Assembly: GCA_016234655.1 (NCBI GenBank)
Contig: JACRAU010000003.1
Span: forward strand, 1-64,000
Length of the DNA stretch: 64,000 bases
Source of the DNA: Betaproteobacteria bacterium
Lineage (GTDB): Bacteria; Pseudomonadota; Gammaproteobacteria; Burkholderiales; Thiobacillaceae
Direction of reading: 5' to 3'
The translations under genes and the position numbers were made by a program. The notes beneath the pieces are model-generated. The model saw only the letters and a list, made by a program, of their open reading frames with translations. It was not told where the DNA came from and did not search any database. Positions 50,055-59,983 of this stretch are shown in pieces (the stretch's first letter is position 1; every line of letters starts with the position of its first letter).

Positions 50055-50110
50055 CGTAGGGTGCGCTCCGCGCACCAATGCAGGATGTGGTGCGCATGGC
50101 GCACCCTACG
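50055..50110. repeat. Inverted pair of CGTAGGGTGCG-type repeats
   Basis: CGTAGGGTGCGCTCCGCGCA (start 50055, followed by CCA) and its complement-like partner TGGTGCGCATGGCGCACCCT (start 50088, followed by ACG) face each other across 10 bases. Each half is itself palindromic (GTGCGC / GCGCAC). It lies between two convergent genes, a typical place for REP-like elements, and differs in sequence from the GTAGGAGCGGCC family. Confidence 0.8.
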
Positions 50111-50135
50111 GACTCAATGGTACTTCGCCACCTGT

Positions 50136-51104
50136 TCAGAGGTACATCCACCGGCTCGCCTCTTCCAGCCGTTCGCTCATCGGGATGACGCCGGGGCTCT
50201 GGCAATGCAGCAGGGTGATGCACCAGCGCCGCCGGTCGCGGCCGACCAGGTCGACGAAGGTGACCTCGCGGCCGTTGCCGGGTTCGCGTTTGATGCTCAT
50301 GTCGTCGATGTGCAGCGTGACGGGTTCCAGGCGCAGATGTTGTTCCGGTTGCAGCAACACGGCGTCGATGTGTTCGGCGTGGCGGCGCAGGTCCAGTTGC
50401 TCGGTGGCCTCGCGCAGGCCGGCGAGCGCGGCGTCCAGCGCCTCTTGCAAGGATTCGCGTTGCAGCGCATCGGCCGAGCGTAGCCGGGCGCGGAGCTCGC
50501 TGCATTGCTGTTCGAGTTCCTGCTTGGTTTGTTTGATCTGTTCGAGCCGGTCGGTGACGTGGCCGATCAGGCTATTGATGAAGCCCCAACCCAGCAGGGC
50601 GCGGCTGTCGGCCTCGCTGTGGGCGATGCTGGTCAGGGTGTGGCTGGAGAAACAGACGGTGGTTTGCGTGACATCGTGCCGCACCTCGTCGCCGACGACT
50701 TCCATGCCGATGACGGCCTTTTCCCTACGGCGCATGCCGAGCACGGCGTAGAGCGGGGTGCCGATGCCGCAGCTGTCGGCCTTGAGGTATTCCTGCATGG
50801 CCCGGCTGGTGCAGAGCGCGGTCTGGAATTCGTCCGGCGAGGCGAAGATGGCGCGGACGAACGGGCTTTTACCGTAGGCCTCGCGGTTGACGGCGATGGG
50901 GCCGGGCACTTGTCGGGCCAGCTCGCGGACATAGTCGAGGGCGTGGGCAACCGCGCCGCGATAGCGTTGCGGGTAGCCGCCGGCGAACTTGAGCTTGGGC
51001 TCGACGGCATGTACCACGCGCTCGACCGCCGCGTCGAGTTCGGGGTTGGCGCGGGCGCCTTGCAGGCCGGAGAACAGAGACTTGAAAAAGCCGTTCATCC
51101 CCAT
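50136..51104 (-). CDS. Hypothetical protein, 322 residues, with central coiled coil
   Basis: I do not recognise this protein. It has an N-terminal helical region (NGFFKSLFSGLQGARANPEL), a middle domain with RYRGAVAHALDYVRELARQV and SCGIGTPLYAVLGMRRREKA, and a predicted coiled coil around residues 195-245 (RLEQIKQTKQELEQQCSELR, then LRSADALQRESLQEALDAAL). The C-terminal ~80 residues (HLRLEPVTLHIDDMSIKREP; EVTFVDLVGRDRRRWCITLL) look beta-rich. No signal peptide or membrane span is evident. The ATG at 51104 or 51098 is likely. It is 11 bases from the downstream end of an AEC transporter gene on the same strand. Confidence 0.75.
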   Translation of the reverse strand: MGMNGFFKSLFSGLQGARANPELDAAVERVVHAVEPKLKFAGGYPQRYRGAVAHALDYVRELARQVPGPIAVNREAYGKSPFVRAIFASPDEFQTALCTSRAMQEYLKADSCGIGTPLYAVLGMRRREKAVIGMEVVGDEVRHDVTQTTVCFSSHTLTSIAHSEADSRALLGWGFINSLIGHVTDRLEQIKQTKQELEQQCSELRARLRSADALQRESLQEALDAALAGLREATEQLDLRRHAEHIDAVLLQPEQHLRLEPVTLHIDDMSIKREPGNGREVTFVDLVGRDRRRWCITLLHCQSPGVIPMSERLEEASRWMYL

Positions 51105-51115
51105 GTGTACCCGGT

Positions 51116-52063
51116 TCAGCGCAGGAGCATGATCCAGACCGGCAGCGTCAGCATGAACATCACGCTGCTCCAGCCGGCGGTGAGCGCGGCGGCGCGCACG
51201 TCGAGGCCGAAGCGGTCGGCGAAGGAGGCGGCCATGATCATGGTCGGCATGCTGATTTCGATGACGGCGGCATATTGCGCATCGCCCAGCGGCGCGAATG
51301 CCAAATGCGCTACGCCCCAGGCCATGAGCGGCCCGACCGCCAGCTTCACCGCGACGGCCACTGCCGTTTGTTTGCACGGTTTGAGGTCGCCCCAGGGGAT
51401 CGACAGGCCCAGGGTGAACAGCATGATGGGGATGGTGGCTTGGCCCATGAACTTGGCGGCGGTGACCAGCGGCGCGATGTCGATACCGGAGAAGTTCACC
51501 GCGAAGCCGAGCACGAAGCCCCAGATCGGCGGCAGCTTGAGCACGGTGCGGAACAGGCTGGCGCCGTGGTTGCCCTCATGCCCCAGGCGGGTGGCGATCC
51601 AGACGCCCAGCGTCCACAGCAGCGGCGTGCCGGCCAGCACGTCGGCGAAGGCGGCGTAGCTGCCGCCCTGGTCGCCGTAGAGGAAGGTCAGGGTCGGGTA
51701 GCCCATGAACAGGATGTTGCCGAACATGCCGGCGAGCAGGATAGCGGCCTTGGTCTGGCGCGCGAGGTTGCCGCCCAGCGGCGAGCGGTAGAGCATCAGG
51801 TAGAGCAGGCCGCCGCTAGCCAGGATGCCGGCGGCGACGATCAGCGGCACCGTCAGCAGGTTCCAGGTGATGACCGCCTGGGCGGACAGCGCGAACAGCA
51901 AGGGCGGCGCGAAGACATCGACCACCAGCCGGTTCAATTGCATGCGCAATTGCGCCGCCGGGGCTTCGGTGCGGAACCGCCCCCATAGCCCGCCGGCCGC
52001 CACCAGCAGGGCGATGGGCAGCCAGACTTGCAGGAACAGGCGGTAGAGGAATTCGGCGGTCAT
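51116..52063 (-). CDS. AEC (auxin efflux carrier) family transporter
   Basis: The 315-residue membrane protein has about ten hydrophobic helices arranged as two five-helix halves, as in the AEC/bile-acid-sodium-symporter fold: QVWLPIALLVAAGGLWGRF, LNRLVVDVFAPPLLFALSAQ, LLAGMFGNILFMGYPTLTFL and IPIMLFTLGLSIPWGDL. The NxGFMGYP-like GNILFMGYP is the family's crossover signature. Substrates of bacterial members are small organic acids such as malate or malonate, but this one cannot be predicted. The ATG at 52063 gives MTAEFLYRLFLQVWLP. Confidence 0.88.
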   Translation of the reverse strand: MTAEFLYRLFLQVWLPIALLVAAGGLWGRFRTEAPAAQLRMQLNRLVVDVFAPPLLFALSAQAVITWNLLTVPLIVAAGILASGGLLYLMLYRSPLGGNLARQTKAAILLAGMFGNILFMGYPTLTFLYGDQGGSYAAFADVLAGTPLLWTLGVWIATRLGHEGNHGASLFRTVLKLPPIWGFVLGFAVNFSGIDIAPLVTAAKFMGQATIPIMLFTLGLSIPWGDLKPCKQTAVAVAVKLAVGPLMAWGVAHLAFAPLGDAQYAAVIEISMPTMIMAASFADRFGLDVRAAALTAGWSSVMFMLTLPVWIMLLR

Positions 52064-52110
52064 GGGTGGATTGTAGCCGGGGTGGCCGTTCCCGGTTGTG
52101 GCCGATCCGG

Positions 52111-52167
52111 TTCGCGGCCGGGAGGCCGCTCCCACAGCCCCTGTAGGAGGCCCCTCCTGGGGCCGAA
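52111..52167. repeat. REP-like pair 2, inverted order (between AEC gene and ntrC)
   Basis: TTCGCGGCCGGGAGGCCGCT... ending CCCAC (52111-52135) is a minus-oriented copy and GTAGGAGGCCCCTCCTGGGG... (52143-52167) a plus-oriented, diverged copy. Compared with the pairs at 14818 and 59984 the two units face the other way. It lies upstream of the AEC gene and at the end of ntrC. Confidence 0.75.
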
Positions 52168-52176
52168 CAACGGCGT

Positions 52177-53571
<1,395 letters not shown>

Positions 53572-53597
53572 AAATAAAGCTCCGCGTTCAGGGGGAT

Positions 53598-53668
53598 GAG
53601 TAGCGAGTAGCGAGTGTCGAGTAATGGGCGGCGTAGGGTTTCGACTCGGTACTCATCACTCGTTACTC
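53598..53668. repeat. Heptad inverted repeat E (ntrB-ntrC)
   Basis: On the plus strand the left arm 53598-53625 is GAGTAGC, GAGTAGC, GAGTGTC, GAGTAAT. The right arm 53641-53668, as reverse complement, is GAGTAAC, GAGTGAT, GAGTACC, GAGTCGA. Each arm has four heptads with core GAGT, with a 15-base loop. The right arm enters ntrB: the ntrB codons ACG AGT AAC GAG and its TGA stop (53656-53658) are made by the repeat. Confidence 0.9.
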
Positions 53669-54705
53669 GTTACCGATTTGATCGGCAGCAAGATTGAAAA
53701 ACAGGTGTGGCCTGGCGCGCTTTCCATATAGATCGCGCCTTCGTGGCGTTGCACCAGGCTTTGCGCCAAGGTGAGGCCGAGGCCGGTGCCGCCGTCGCGG
53801 CCGGAGATCAATGGAAAGAACAAGGTGTCGCGCAGGTCTTCGGGGATGCCGGGACCGTTGTCGATGATCTCGATGCGCATGGCCAGGTTCCAGCGTTTCA
53901 TCGCCAGCGTGACTTGGCGCGCGATGCGGGTGCGGAACTGGATGTCGCCCTTGCCGTGCATGGCTTGCGCTGCGTTGCGCGCGACGTTGAGCATGGCCTG
54001 GATGAGCTGTTCGGGGTCGGCCTTGATCTCGGGCAGGCTCAAGTCGTAATCGCGCCGCACGCTCAGTTCCGGAAACTCGGCCAGCAATAGGCTGCGCACG
54101 CGTTCGATCACCTCGTGGATGTTGACGGTTTGCACGTTGGGCCGGCGGGCCGGCGCCAGCATGCGGTCGAGCAGGCCTTGCAGACGGTCGGTCTCCTTGA
54201 TGATGACCTGGGTGTATTCGGCCAGGTTGGGCGCGTCGAGCTCGACTTCAAGCAATTGCGCCGCGCCGCGGATGCCGCCGAGCGGGTTGCGAATCTCGTG
54301 CGCCAACTGGCGCAGCAGGGTCTGGCTGGCATGGGCCTGGGCCAGGGCCTGTTCTTCCCGCGCGATCTTCATGCTGCCGCCGACCGGGTGGAATTCGAGC
54401 GCCGCCGCGCCGGTTTGGTATTCGAGCGGCGTGATGGTGCAACTCAATTGCAGCTGGTGGCCGTTGGTATGCACGTGCAGTTCGTGCTCGGTGAAGCTGG
54501 CGCCTTGCTGCAAGGCGCTGTCCAAGGCCCTGATGAGTTCCTTGTTCTGGCCGAACAGGTCGACGAGCGGCCGGCCGATGATGTGCAGGGCGGAGACGCC
54601 GAACATGTTCTCCGCCGCCGGGTTGAGGTAGCGAATCGCGCGCGATTCGTCGACCAAAAGCACGGCGGTGGCAAGAATGTCGAGTCCGGGGGTGGCGTAG
54701 TCCAT
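53656..54705 (-). CDS. ntrB: Nitrogen regulation sensor kinase NtrB (NR-II)
   Basis: NtrB phosphorylates NtrC when nitrogen is limiting and dephosphorylates it with PII when nitrogen is plentiful. The 349-residue cytosolic protein has a PAS domain (LDILATAVLLVDESRAIRYL; NPAAENMFGVSALHIIGRPL), the H-box with phospho-His in LRQLAHEIRNPLGGIRGAAQ, N-box MLNVARNAAQAM and ATP lid DNGPGIPEDL, GGTGLGLTLAQSL. The last residues (TSNE) are encoded by a heptad repeat. No membrane segments, as expected. Confidence 0.97.
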   Translation of the reverse strand: MDYATPGLDILATAVLLVDESRAIRYLNPAAENMFGVSALHIIGRPLVDLFGQNKELIRALDSALQQGASFTEHELHVHTNGHQLQLSCTITPLEYQTGAAALEFHPVGGSMKIAREEQALAQAHASQTLLRQLAHEIRNPLGGIRGAAQLLEVELDAPNLAEYTQVIIKETDRLQGLLDRMLAPARRPNVQTVNIHEVIERVRSLLLAEFPELSVRRDYDLSLPEIKADPEQLIQAMLNVARNAAQAMHGKGDIQFRTRIARQVTLAMKRWNLAMRIEIIDNGPGIPEDLRDTLFFPLISGRDGGTGLGLTLAQSLVQRHEGAIYMESAPGHTCFSILLPIKSVTSNE

Positions 54706-54777
54706 CTTCCTTGCCGATTGATTGCGTACCCTAATTTAGCAAGAAGCGGGCCAGATTTCGCGGACGGGATGGCCGGC

Positions 54778-55164
54778 TTATTTGATGCGGGCCAATTCCT
54801 TGTTCAGCATTTCGATGTTCTTTTCGTGCAGGCGCAGGGTCTCCGCCAGTTTGCCGGCATCGGCGCCGGGCTGGCGCTGGGCGGCGCGCGCGGCGTCTAG
54901 GCCATGCTGCTCGTTGCTAAGTTCGTCCAGCAGCAGCTTGCGCCGCATCGCGTCGCGCTGTTGCTGCGTGGCCTTGTCGACCTTGGGGAAATGACCGGGC
55001 GAGGCGGCGGGCTTGGATTTCTCGACGCCGACGTTCAGCGCCTTGGCGCCCGCGCGCGGGGTGTTGCTATAGGTGACGTGGCCGCCCTCGTCGGTGTATT
55101 TGTAGATTTCCGCGTGCACCGCCGTGGCGCACGCCAAACATAGCCATCCCACGATAAGCCGCAT
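54778..55164 (-). CDS. DUF4124 domain-containing periplasmic protein
   Basis: The 128-residue precursor has a signal peptide (MRLIVGWLCLACATAVHA, cleavage near residue 18). It is followed by the DUF4124 signature EIYKYTDEGGHVTYSNTPRA, a short beta-hairpin. A helical, probably coiled-coil tail (KATQQQRDAMRRKLLLDELS onwards) follows. The function of the family is unknown. It sits between glnA and ntrB on the same strand, separated from glnA by a strong terminator, an arrangement I recall in other betaproteobacteria. Confidence 0.85.
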   Translation of the reverse strand: MRLIVGWLCLACATAVHAEIYKYTDEGGHVTYSNTPRAGAKALNVGVEKSKPAASPGHFPKVDKATQQQRDAMRRKLLLDELSNEQHGLDAARAAQRQPGADAGKLAETLRLHEKNIEMLNKELARIK

Positions 55165-55215
55165 GGTTTTCCTCACTCCGATACGGGGCCAGTTTAGGGG
55201 AAGGCCTTGCGTCGC

Positions 55216-55257
55216 GGCAATAAAAAAGGACGGGTCGCCCCGTCCTTTTTTATTGCC
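55216..55257 (-). terminator. Strong terminator after glnA
   Basis: GGCAATAAAAAAGGACGGG (55216-55234) and its exact complement (55239-55257) form a 19-pair stem with loop TCGC. The A/T portions on both sides make it bidirectional. It lies between the end of glnA and the DUF4124 gene, so ntrBC transcription probably relies on read-through or a separate promoter. Confidence 0.93.
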
Positions 55258-55286
55258 GCCGGGCCGTTTCGGCCCATGCGAATGGC

Positions 55287-56696
55287 TTACACCGAGTAGT
55301 ACATGTCGAACTCGATGGGGTGGGTGGTCATCCGGATGCGGGTGACTTCTTCCATCTTCAGTTCGATGTAGGCCTCGATGAACTCCTTGCTGAACACGCC
55401 GCCGCGGGTCAGGAACTCGTGGTCCTTGGCCAGCTCTTCCAGGGCCATCTCCAGGCTGCTGCACACGGTCGGGATCTTCGCTTCTTCTTCGGGCGGCAGG
55501 TCGTACAAGTTCTTGGTGGCGGGGTCGCCCGGGTGGATCTTGTTCTGGATGCCGTCCAGGCCGGCCATCATCAGCGCGGCGAAGCACATGTAGGGGTTGG
55601 CGATCGGGTCCGGGAAGCGGGTCTCGATCCGGCGGGCCTTGTCGCCAGCCACGTGCGGGATGCGGATGGACGCGGAACGGTTGCGGGCCGAGTAGGCCAG
55701 CATTACCGGGGCCTCGAAGCCGGGCACCAGGCGCTTGTAGGAGTTGGTGCCGGGGTTGGTGATGGCGTTCAGGGCCTTGGCGTGCTTGATCACGCCGCCG
55801 ATGTAATACAGGGCCAGTTCGGACAGGCCGGCATAGCCGTTGCCGGCGAACAGGTTCTTGCCGTCCTTCCAGATCGACTGGTGCACGTGCATGCCGGAGC
55901 CGTTGTCGCCGACGATGGGCTTGGGCATGAAGGTCGCGGTCTTGCCGTAGGCGTGGGCCACGTTGTGGATCACGTACTTCTGGATCTGGGTCCAGTCGGC
56001 GCGCTGCACCAGGGTGGAGAACTTGGTGCCGATCTCGCACTGGCCGGCGGTGGCGACTTCATGGTGGTGCACCTCGACCGGCACGCCCATCTCTTCCAGC
56101 GCCAGGCACATGGCCGAGCGGATGTCCTGGAAGGAGTCGATCGGGGGTACCGGGAAGTAGCCGCCCTTGACCTTGGGCCGGTGGCCGATGTTGCCGACCT
56201 CGGTCTGCTCGCCGGAGGACCAGGCGGCCTCTTCCGACTTGATCTTGACGTGGCAGCCGGACATGTCGTCACCCCAGGTGACGGAGTCGAAAATGAAGAA
56301 CTCGGGCTCGGGGCCGAAGTAGGCGGTGTCGCCGATGCCGGTGGACTTCAGGTAGGCCTCGGCGCGCTTGGCGATGGAGCGTGGGTCGCGGTCGTAGCCC
56401 TTGCCGGTGTCCGGCTCGATCACGTCACAGGTGAGGATCAGGGTGGGCTCGTCGAAGAAGGGGTCGATGTTGGCGGTGCTCGGGTCCGGCATCAGCAGCA
56501 TGTCGGAGGCCTGGATGCCTTTCGAGCCGGCGATGGATGAACCGTCGAAGGCATGGCCCTCGGTGAACTTGTCCTCGTTGAAGTGGGAGATGGGCACGGT
56601 GACGTGCTGCTCCTTGCCGCGGGTATCGGTAAAACGGAAATCGACGAATTTGACATCGTTTTCCTGGACCATTTTCATTACATCGGCGACCGCCAT
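55287..56696 (-). CDS. glnA: Glutamine synthetase type I
   Basis: GlnA makes glutamine from glutamate, ammonia and ATP. The 469-residue protein is a GSI-beta type dodecamer subunit: N-terminal [20 protein letters not shown], the Asp50 region [19 protein letters not shown], the metal/ATP site [33 protein letters not shown] and the glutamate flap [18 protein letters not shown]. The adenylylation Tyr is present in [15 protein letters not shown], so activity should be controlled by GlnE. An NtrC-type palindrome lies about 160 bases upstream of its start. Confidence 0.98.
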   Translation of the reverse strand: MAVADVMKMVQENDVKFVDFRFTDTRGKEQHVTVPISHFNEDKFTEGHAFDGSSIAGSKGIQASDMLLMPDPSTANIDPFFDEPTLILTCDVIEPDTGKGYDRDPRSIAKRAEAYLKSTGIGDTAYFGPEPEFFIFDSVTWGDDMSGCHVKIKSEEAAWSSGEQTEVGNIGHRPKVKGGYFPVPPIDSFQDIRSAMCLALEEMGVPVEVHHHEVATAGQCEIGTKFSTLVQRADWTQIQKYVIHNVAHAYGKTATFMPKPIVGDNGSGMHVHQSIWKDGKNLFAGNGYAGLSELALYYIGGVIKHAKALNAITNPGTNSYKRLVPGFEAPVMLAYSARNRSASIRIPHVAGDKARRIETRFPDPIANPYMCFAALMMAGLDGIQNKIHPGDPATKNLYDLPPEEEAKIPTVCSSLEMALEELAKDHEFLTRGGVFSKEFIEAYIELKMEEVTRIRMTTHPIEFDMYYSV

Positions 56697-56853
56697 TTCA
56701 AACTCCTCGTCAAAACGACAATAAACAATCTACAAAAGGGTGCATCGACGCCCTTTTCAGCAGAAACCATGCCAGGCCAAAACAAGCGTGAAGGATTGTG
56801 CCACAAGCCATTTCGGGGCAGGCGGTTTTTTTCCGCGCACATAAATAATGCGT

Positions 56854-56874
56854 AACGCACCATTGTGGTGCGTT
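56854..56874. promoter_or_regulatory. NtrC-type binding palindrome between glnA and aroE
   Basis: AACGCACCA-TTG-TGGTGCGTT is a perfect 9-base-arm palindrome containing GCACCA-N3-TGGTGC, which matches the NtrC enhancer consensus as I know it from enteric glnA. A TGGCAC -24-like element for sigma-54 lies at 56803-56798 on the minus strand, but its -12 element is poor. The site should activate glnA from upstream. Confidence 0.65.
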
Positions 56875-56902
56875 GTTTTGGGTTTGATCGGGGCGCTATA
56901 CA
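56873..56902 (+). promoter_or_regulatory. Possible aroE promoter overlapping the NtrC palindrome
   Basis: TTGTTT (56873-56878), 18 bases and TATACA (56897-56902) lie 29 bases before aroE. The -35 box touches the right arm of the NtrC-type palindrome, so a bound NtrC could hinder this promoter. Confidence 0.5.
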
Positions 56903-56931
56903 ATTCGGCCTGGCTATATGAATAGACATCG

Positions 56932-57741
56932 ATGACCGACCGTTACGCCGTCTTCGGCAACCCCATCGCCCATTCCAAGTCGCCGCTGATCCATGCCGAA
57001 TTCGCCCGGCAGACCGGCCAGGACTTGAGCTACGAGGCCATACTGGCGCCGCTCGACGGCTTTTCGGCGGCCGTGCGGGCGTTTCGCGCCGCCGGCGGCC
57101 GGGGCGCCAATGTGACCGTGCCGTTCAAGGAGCAGGCCTACGAGCTGGCCGACCGGCGCACGGCGCGGGCCGAGGCGGCCGGCGCGGTCAACACCCTGAA
57201 ATTCGACGGCGAGGTCATGCTCGGCGACAACACCGACGGCGTCGGCCTGGTCAATGACCTGACCCGCAACCTGGGCGTGGCCCTTGCCGGCCGGCGCATC
57301 CTGTTGCTCGGCGCCGGCGGCGCGGCGCGCGGCGTGATCCTGCCCTTGCTGGACGAGGCGCCGGCCGAGCTCTTCATCGCCAACCGCACGGCGGCCAAGG
57401 CGGTCGACTTGGCCCAACGCTTCCGGCAGGCCGGCAAGATCGAAGGCGGCGGCTTCGATGCCCTCGCGGGCCGGCGGTTCGATCTGGTGATCAACGCCAC
57501 GGCCGCCAGCCTGGCCGGCGACCTGCCGCCCCTGCCCGATGCGGTGTTCGCGCCCGATGCCCGGGCCTACGACATGATGTACGGCCAGGACACGCCGTTC
57601 ATGGCCTTCGCCCGCGCGCGCGGTGCCCGCGTGGCCGACGGCCTGGGCATGCTGGTCGAACAGGCGGCCGAGGCGTTCTATCTCTGGCGCGGCGTGCGGC
57701 CGGATACCGCCTCGGTGATCGCCCGATTGCGAGCCGCATGA
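56932..57741 (+). CDS. aroE: Shikimate dehydrogenase
   Basis: AroE reduces 3-dehydroshikimate with NADPH in aromatic amino acid synthesis. The 269-residue protein has the substrate domain with [20 protein letters not shown] and [17 protein letters not shown] (catalytic Lys), [11 protein letters not shown], and the nucleotide-binding loop [17 protein letters not shown] with the NRT motif ([13 protein letters not shown]) that selects NADP. The C-terminal [19 protein letters not shown] is typical. It overlaps mtgA by four bases. Confidence 0.97.
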   Translation: MTDRYAVFGNPIAHSKSPLIHAEFARQTGQDLSYEAILAPLDGFSAAVRAFRAAGGRGANVTVPFKEQAYELADRRTARAEAAGAVNTLKFDGEVMLGDNTDGVGLVNDLTRNLGVALAGRRILLLGAGGAARGVILPLLDEAPAELFIANRTAAKAVDLAQRFRQAGKIEGGGFDALAGRRFDLVINATAASLAGDLPPLPDAVFAPDARAYDMMYGQDTPFMAFARARGARVADGLGMLVEQAAEAFYLWRGVRPDTASVIARLRAA

Positions 57742-58430
57742 TGTGGCGCCGGATTCTGAAATGGTTCGGTATCGTGCTCGGCCTGGTGCTTGCCCTGCAA
57801 CTCTGGTATTTCGGCCACGTGCTGTGGTGGATGCAGTTCAACCCGTCCTCCACCGCCTTTATGCAGGCCGGCCTGGAGCGCTTGCAAGAGAAGCGGCCCG
57901 AGGCGGAGCTGCGCCACCAATGGGTCGACTACAAGCAGATATCGCTCAACCTCAAGCGCGCCGTGGTCGCCGCCGAGGATTCCAAGTTCATCGCGCACGA
58001 AGGCTTCGACTGGGAAGGCATCGAGACCGCGTTGGAGAAGAACCTGAAGAAGGGCAAGGTGGTGGCCGGCGGCTCCACCATCAGCCAGCAATTGGCCAAG
58101 AACCTGTTCCTGTCTTCGTCGCGCAACCCCTTGCGCAAGGCGCAGGAGGCGGCGATCACGGTGATGATCGAGGCGGTGTGGAGCAAGCGCCGCATCCTCG
58201 AGGTGTATCTGAACGTGATCGAGTGGGGCACCGGCATCTACGGCGCCGAGGCCGCCGCGCGCCGCTATTTCAAGAGCTCGGCCGCCGCGCTGGGGCCGGA
58301 CGAGGCGGCCACGCTGGCGGCGATGATCCCGAACCCGCGCTACTACGAGACCCATCGCGCCGCGCGCGGCCTGCTCAAGCGCAAGGCGATCATCGCGGCG
58401 CGCATGTGGCAGGTGGCCGTGCCGAAGTGA
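57738..58430 (+). CDS. mtgA: Monofunctional biosynthetic peptidoglycan transglycosylase
   Basis: MtgA polymerises lipid II into glycan strands at the inner membrane. The 230-residue protein has one N-terminal transmembrane helix (about 10-32) and a GT51 domain with the catalytic Glu in [15 protein letters not shown], then [40 protein letters not shown] and [20 protein letters not shown]. There is no transpeptidase domain. aroE-mtgA coupling (ATGA overlap) is common in betaproteobacteria. Confidence 0.97.
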   Translation: MMWRRILKWFGIVLGLVLALQLWYFGHVLWWMQFNPSSTAFMQAGLERLQEKRPEAELRHQWVDYKQISLNLKRAVVAAEDSKFIAHEGFDWEGIETALEKNLKKGKVVAGGSTISQQLAKNLFLSSSRNPLRKAQEAAITVMIEAVWSKRRILEVYLNVIEWGTGIYGAEAAARRYFKSSAAALGPDEAATLAAMIPNPRYYETHRAARGLLKRKAIIAARMWQVAVPK

Positions 58431-58496
58431 GCAACGCCTAGCCAATCTCCCGCCGACGATTGCCGCCGAATGCTTTTGGCGGTCACGGGCGCGGGC

Positions 58497-58502
58497 TACA
58501 AT
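58497..58502 (+). promoter_or_regulatory. Possible -10 box immediately before mgtE
   Basis: GGGC-TACAAT at 58497-58502 is a good -10 box only eight bases from the mgtE ATG, so transcription would start about two bases before the start codon and the mRNA would be nearly leaderless. No convincing -35 box is visible, which keeps the call tentative. Confidence 0.35.
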
Positions 58503-58510
58503 GCCCCGCA

Positions 58511-59953
58511 ATGAACGACATCAACGAAGAATCCGGCCAAGAGCACGTCGAGGACAGCCTGCGCCAGGTGGTGGAAATCATCGCCCGGCAGAAGCTGGTG
58601 GAGTCGCTCGTCCATAAGCAGGACATGCCTCGGCACGAGCTGGTCGAGGCCCTGGTGCACAAGCAGAACATCGCCGAGCTGCGGAAGAAACTCGACGAAC
58701 TGCACCCCGCCGACGTGGCCTACATCCTGGAGGCCTTGCCGATCGAAGACCGACTCATGGTCTGGGACCTGGTCAAGGCCGAGCGCGACGGCGAGATCCT
58801 GATCGAGGTTTCCGACGCGGTGCGCGAGTCGCTGATCGCGGCGATGGACAACCGCGAACTCTTGGCCGCCGCCGGCAGCCTGGACACCGACGAGATCGCC
58901 GACCTGGCGCCCGACCTGCCGAAGGACGTGGTCCAGGAGTTGATGAAGTCCCTGGACGAGCAGAAGCGCGCCCAGGTCGAGTCGTCGCTGTCCTACGACG
59001 AAGACTCGGTCGGCGCCTTGATGGACTACGACTTCGTCACCATCCGCGCCGATGTCACCATCGAGACCACGCTGCGCTACCTGCGCATGCTGGGCGACCT
59101 GCCGACCCATACCGACAAGCTGTTCGTGGTCGATAACGGCAAGCGTTTGATCGGGGTGTTGCCGATCAAACGCCTGCTGGTGCACGACCCCGAGGCACAT
59201 ATCGCGGCGATCATGATCGACGACCCGGTCGCCTTTCATCCATCCGACTCCGCCTCCGACGCGGCCCAGGCCTTCGAGCGCTACGACCTGGTAACCGCGC
59301 CCATCCTCGATCCGCACGACAGGCTGGTTGGCCGCCTGACCGTGGACGTGGTGCTCGACTACATCCGGGCCGAGGCGCAGGAGGACATGCTGAGCATGGC
59401 CGGCCTGCGCGAGGAGGAAGACCTGTTCTCCACGGTGTGGCGCGCGGCCAAGAACCGTTGGCTTTGGCTGGCCATCAATCTCTGCACGGCCTTGATCGCC
59501 TCGCGCGTGGTCGGCGCCTTCGAGGGCTCGATCGAGAAGCTGACCGCGCTGGCCGCGCTGATGCCCATCGTCGCCGGCATGGGCGGCAACTCGGGCAGCC
59601 AGACGCTCACCTTGGTGGTGCGCGGCCTGGCCTTGAACCTCATCTCCAAGGACAACGCCAACCGTCTGATGCTCAAGGAACTTAGCATCGCCTTGCTCAA
59701 TGGCTTGGTCTGGGGCGGCATCATGGGCGTGGTGACCTTCGGTCTTTATGGCAACGCCGCCTTGGCTATGGTGATGTCGGCCGCCATGCTGCTGAACCTG
59801 CTGGTCTCCTCGATGGCAGGCTATTGGGCGCCGCGCCTCATCGTGCGCATGGGCCACGACCCAGCCTTCGGCGCCCATGTCTTGTTGACCTTTATCACCG
59901 ACTCGATGGGCTTCTTCATCTTCCTCGGTCTGGCCACCGTCGTTCTGCTCTAA
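58511..59953 (+). CDS. mgtE: Magnesium transporter MgtE
   Basis: MgtE is a Mg2+-gated Mg2+ channel of the inner membrane. The 480-residue protein has the cytosolic N domain (LDELHPADVAYILEALPIED; DLAPDLPKDVVQEL), two CBS domains (SVGALMDYDFVTIRADVTIE; AAIMIDDPVAFHPSDSASDA) and five C-terminal transmembrane helices, with the pore motif MPIVAGMGGNSGSQTLTLVV. The ATG at 58511 is taken; it is preceded by CCCGCA rather than a Shine-Dalgarno sequence. Confidence 0.97.
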   Translation: MNDINEESGQEHVEDSLRQVVEIIARQKLVESLVHKQDMPRHELVEALVHKQNIAELRKKLDELHPADVAYILEALPIEDRLMVWDLVKAERDGEILIEVSDAVRESLIAAMDNRELLAAAGSLDTDEIADLAPDLPKDVVQELMKSLDEQKRAQVESSLSYDEDSVGALMDYDFVTIRADVTIETTLRYLRMLGDLPTHTDKLFVVDNGKRLIGVLPIKRLLVHDPEAHIAAIMIDDPVAFHPSDSASDAAQAFERYDLVTAPILDPHDRLVGRLTVDVVLDYIRAEAQEDMLSMAGLREEEDLFSTVWRAAKNRWLWLAINLCTALIASRVVGAFEGSIEKLTALAALMPIVAGMGGNSGSQTLTLVVRGLALNLISKDNANRLMLKELSIALLNGLVWGGIMGVVTFGLYGNAALAMVMSAAMLLNLLVSSMAGYWAPRLIVRMGHDPAFGAHVLLTFITDSMGFFIFLGLATVVLL

Positions 59954-59983
59954 AAAGCCGTTTTAAAAAATCACCGTCTTCCT

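Noticed and set aside
56776-56803. A full sigma-54 promoter for glnA
   Set aside because: TGGCAC is present on the minus strand, but the -12 GC is replaced by CA at the required spacing, so it is not listed as a feature.
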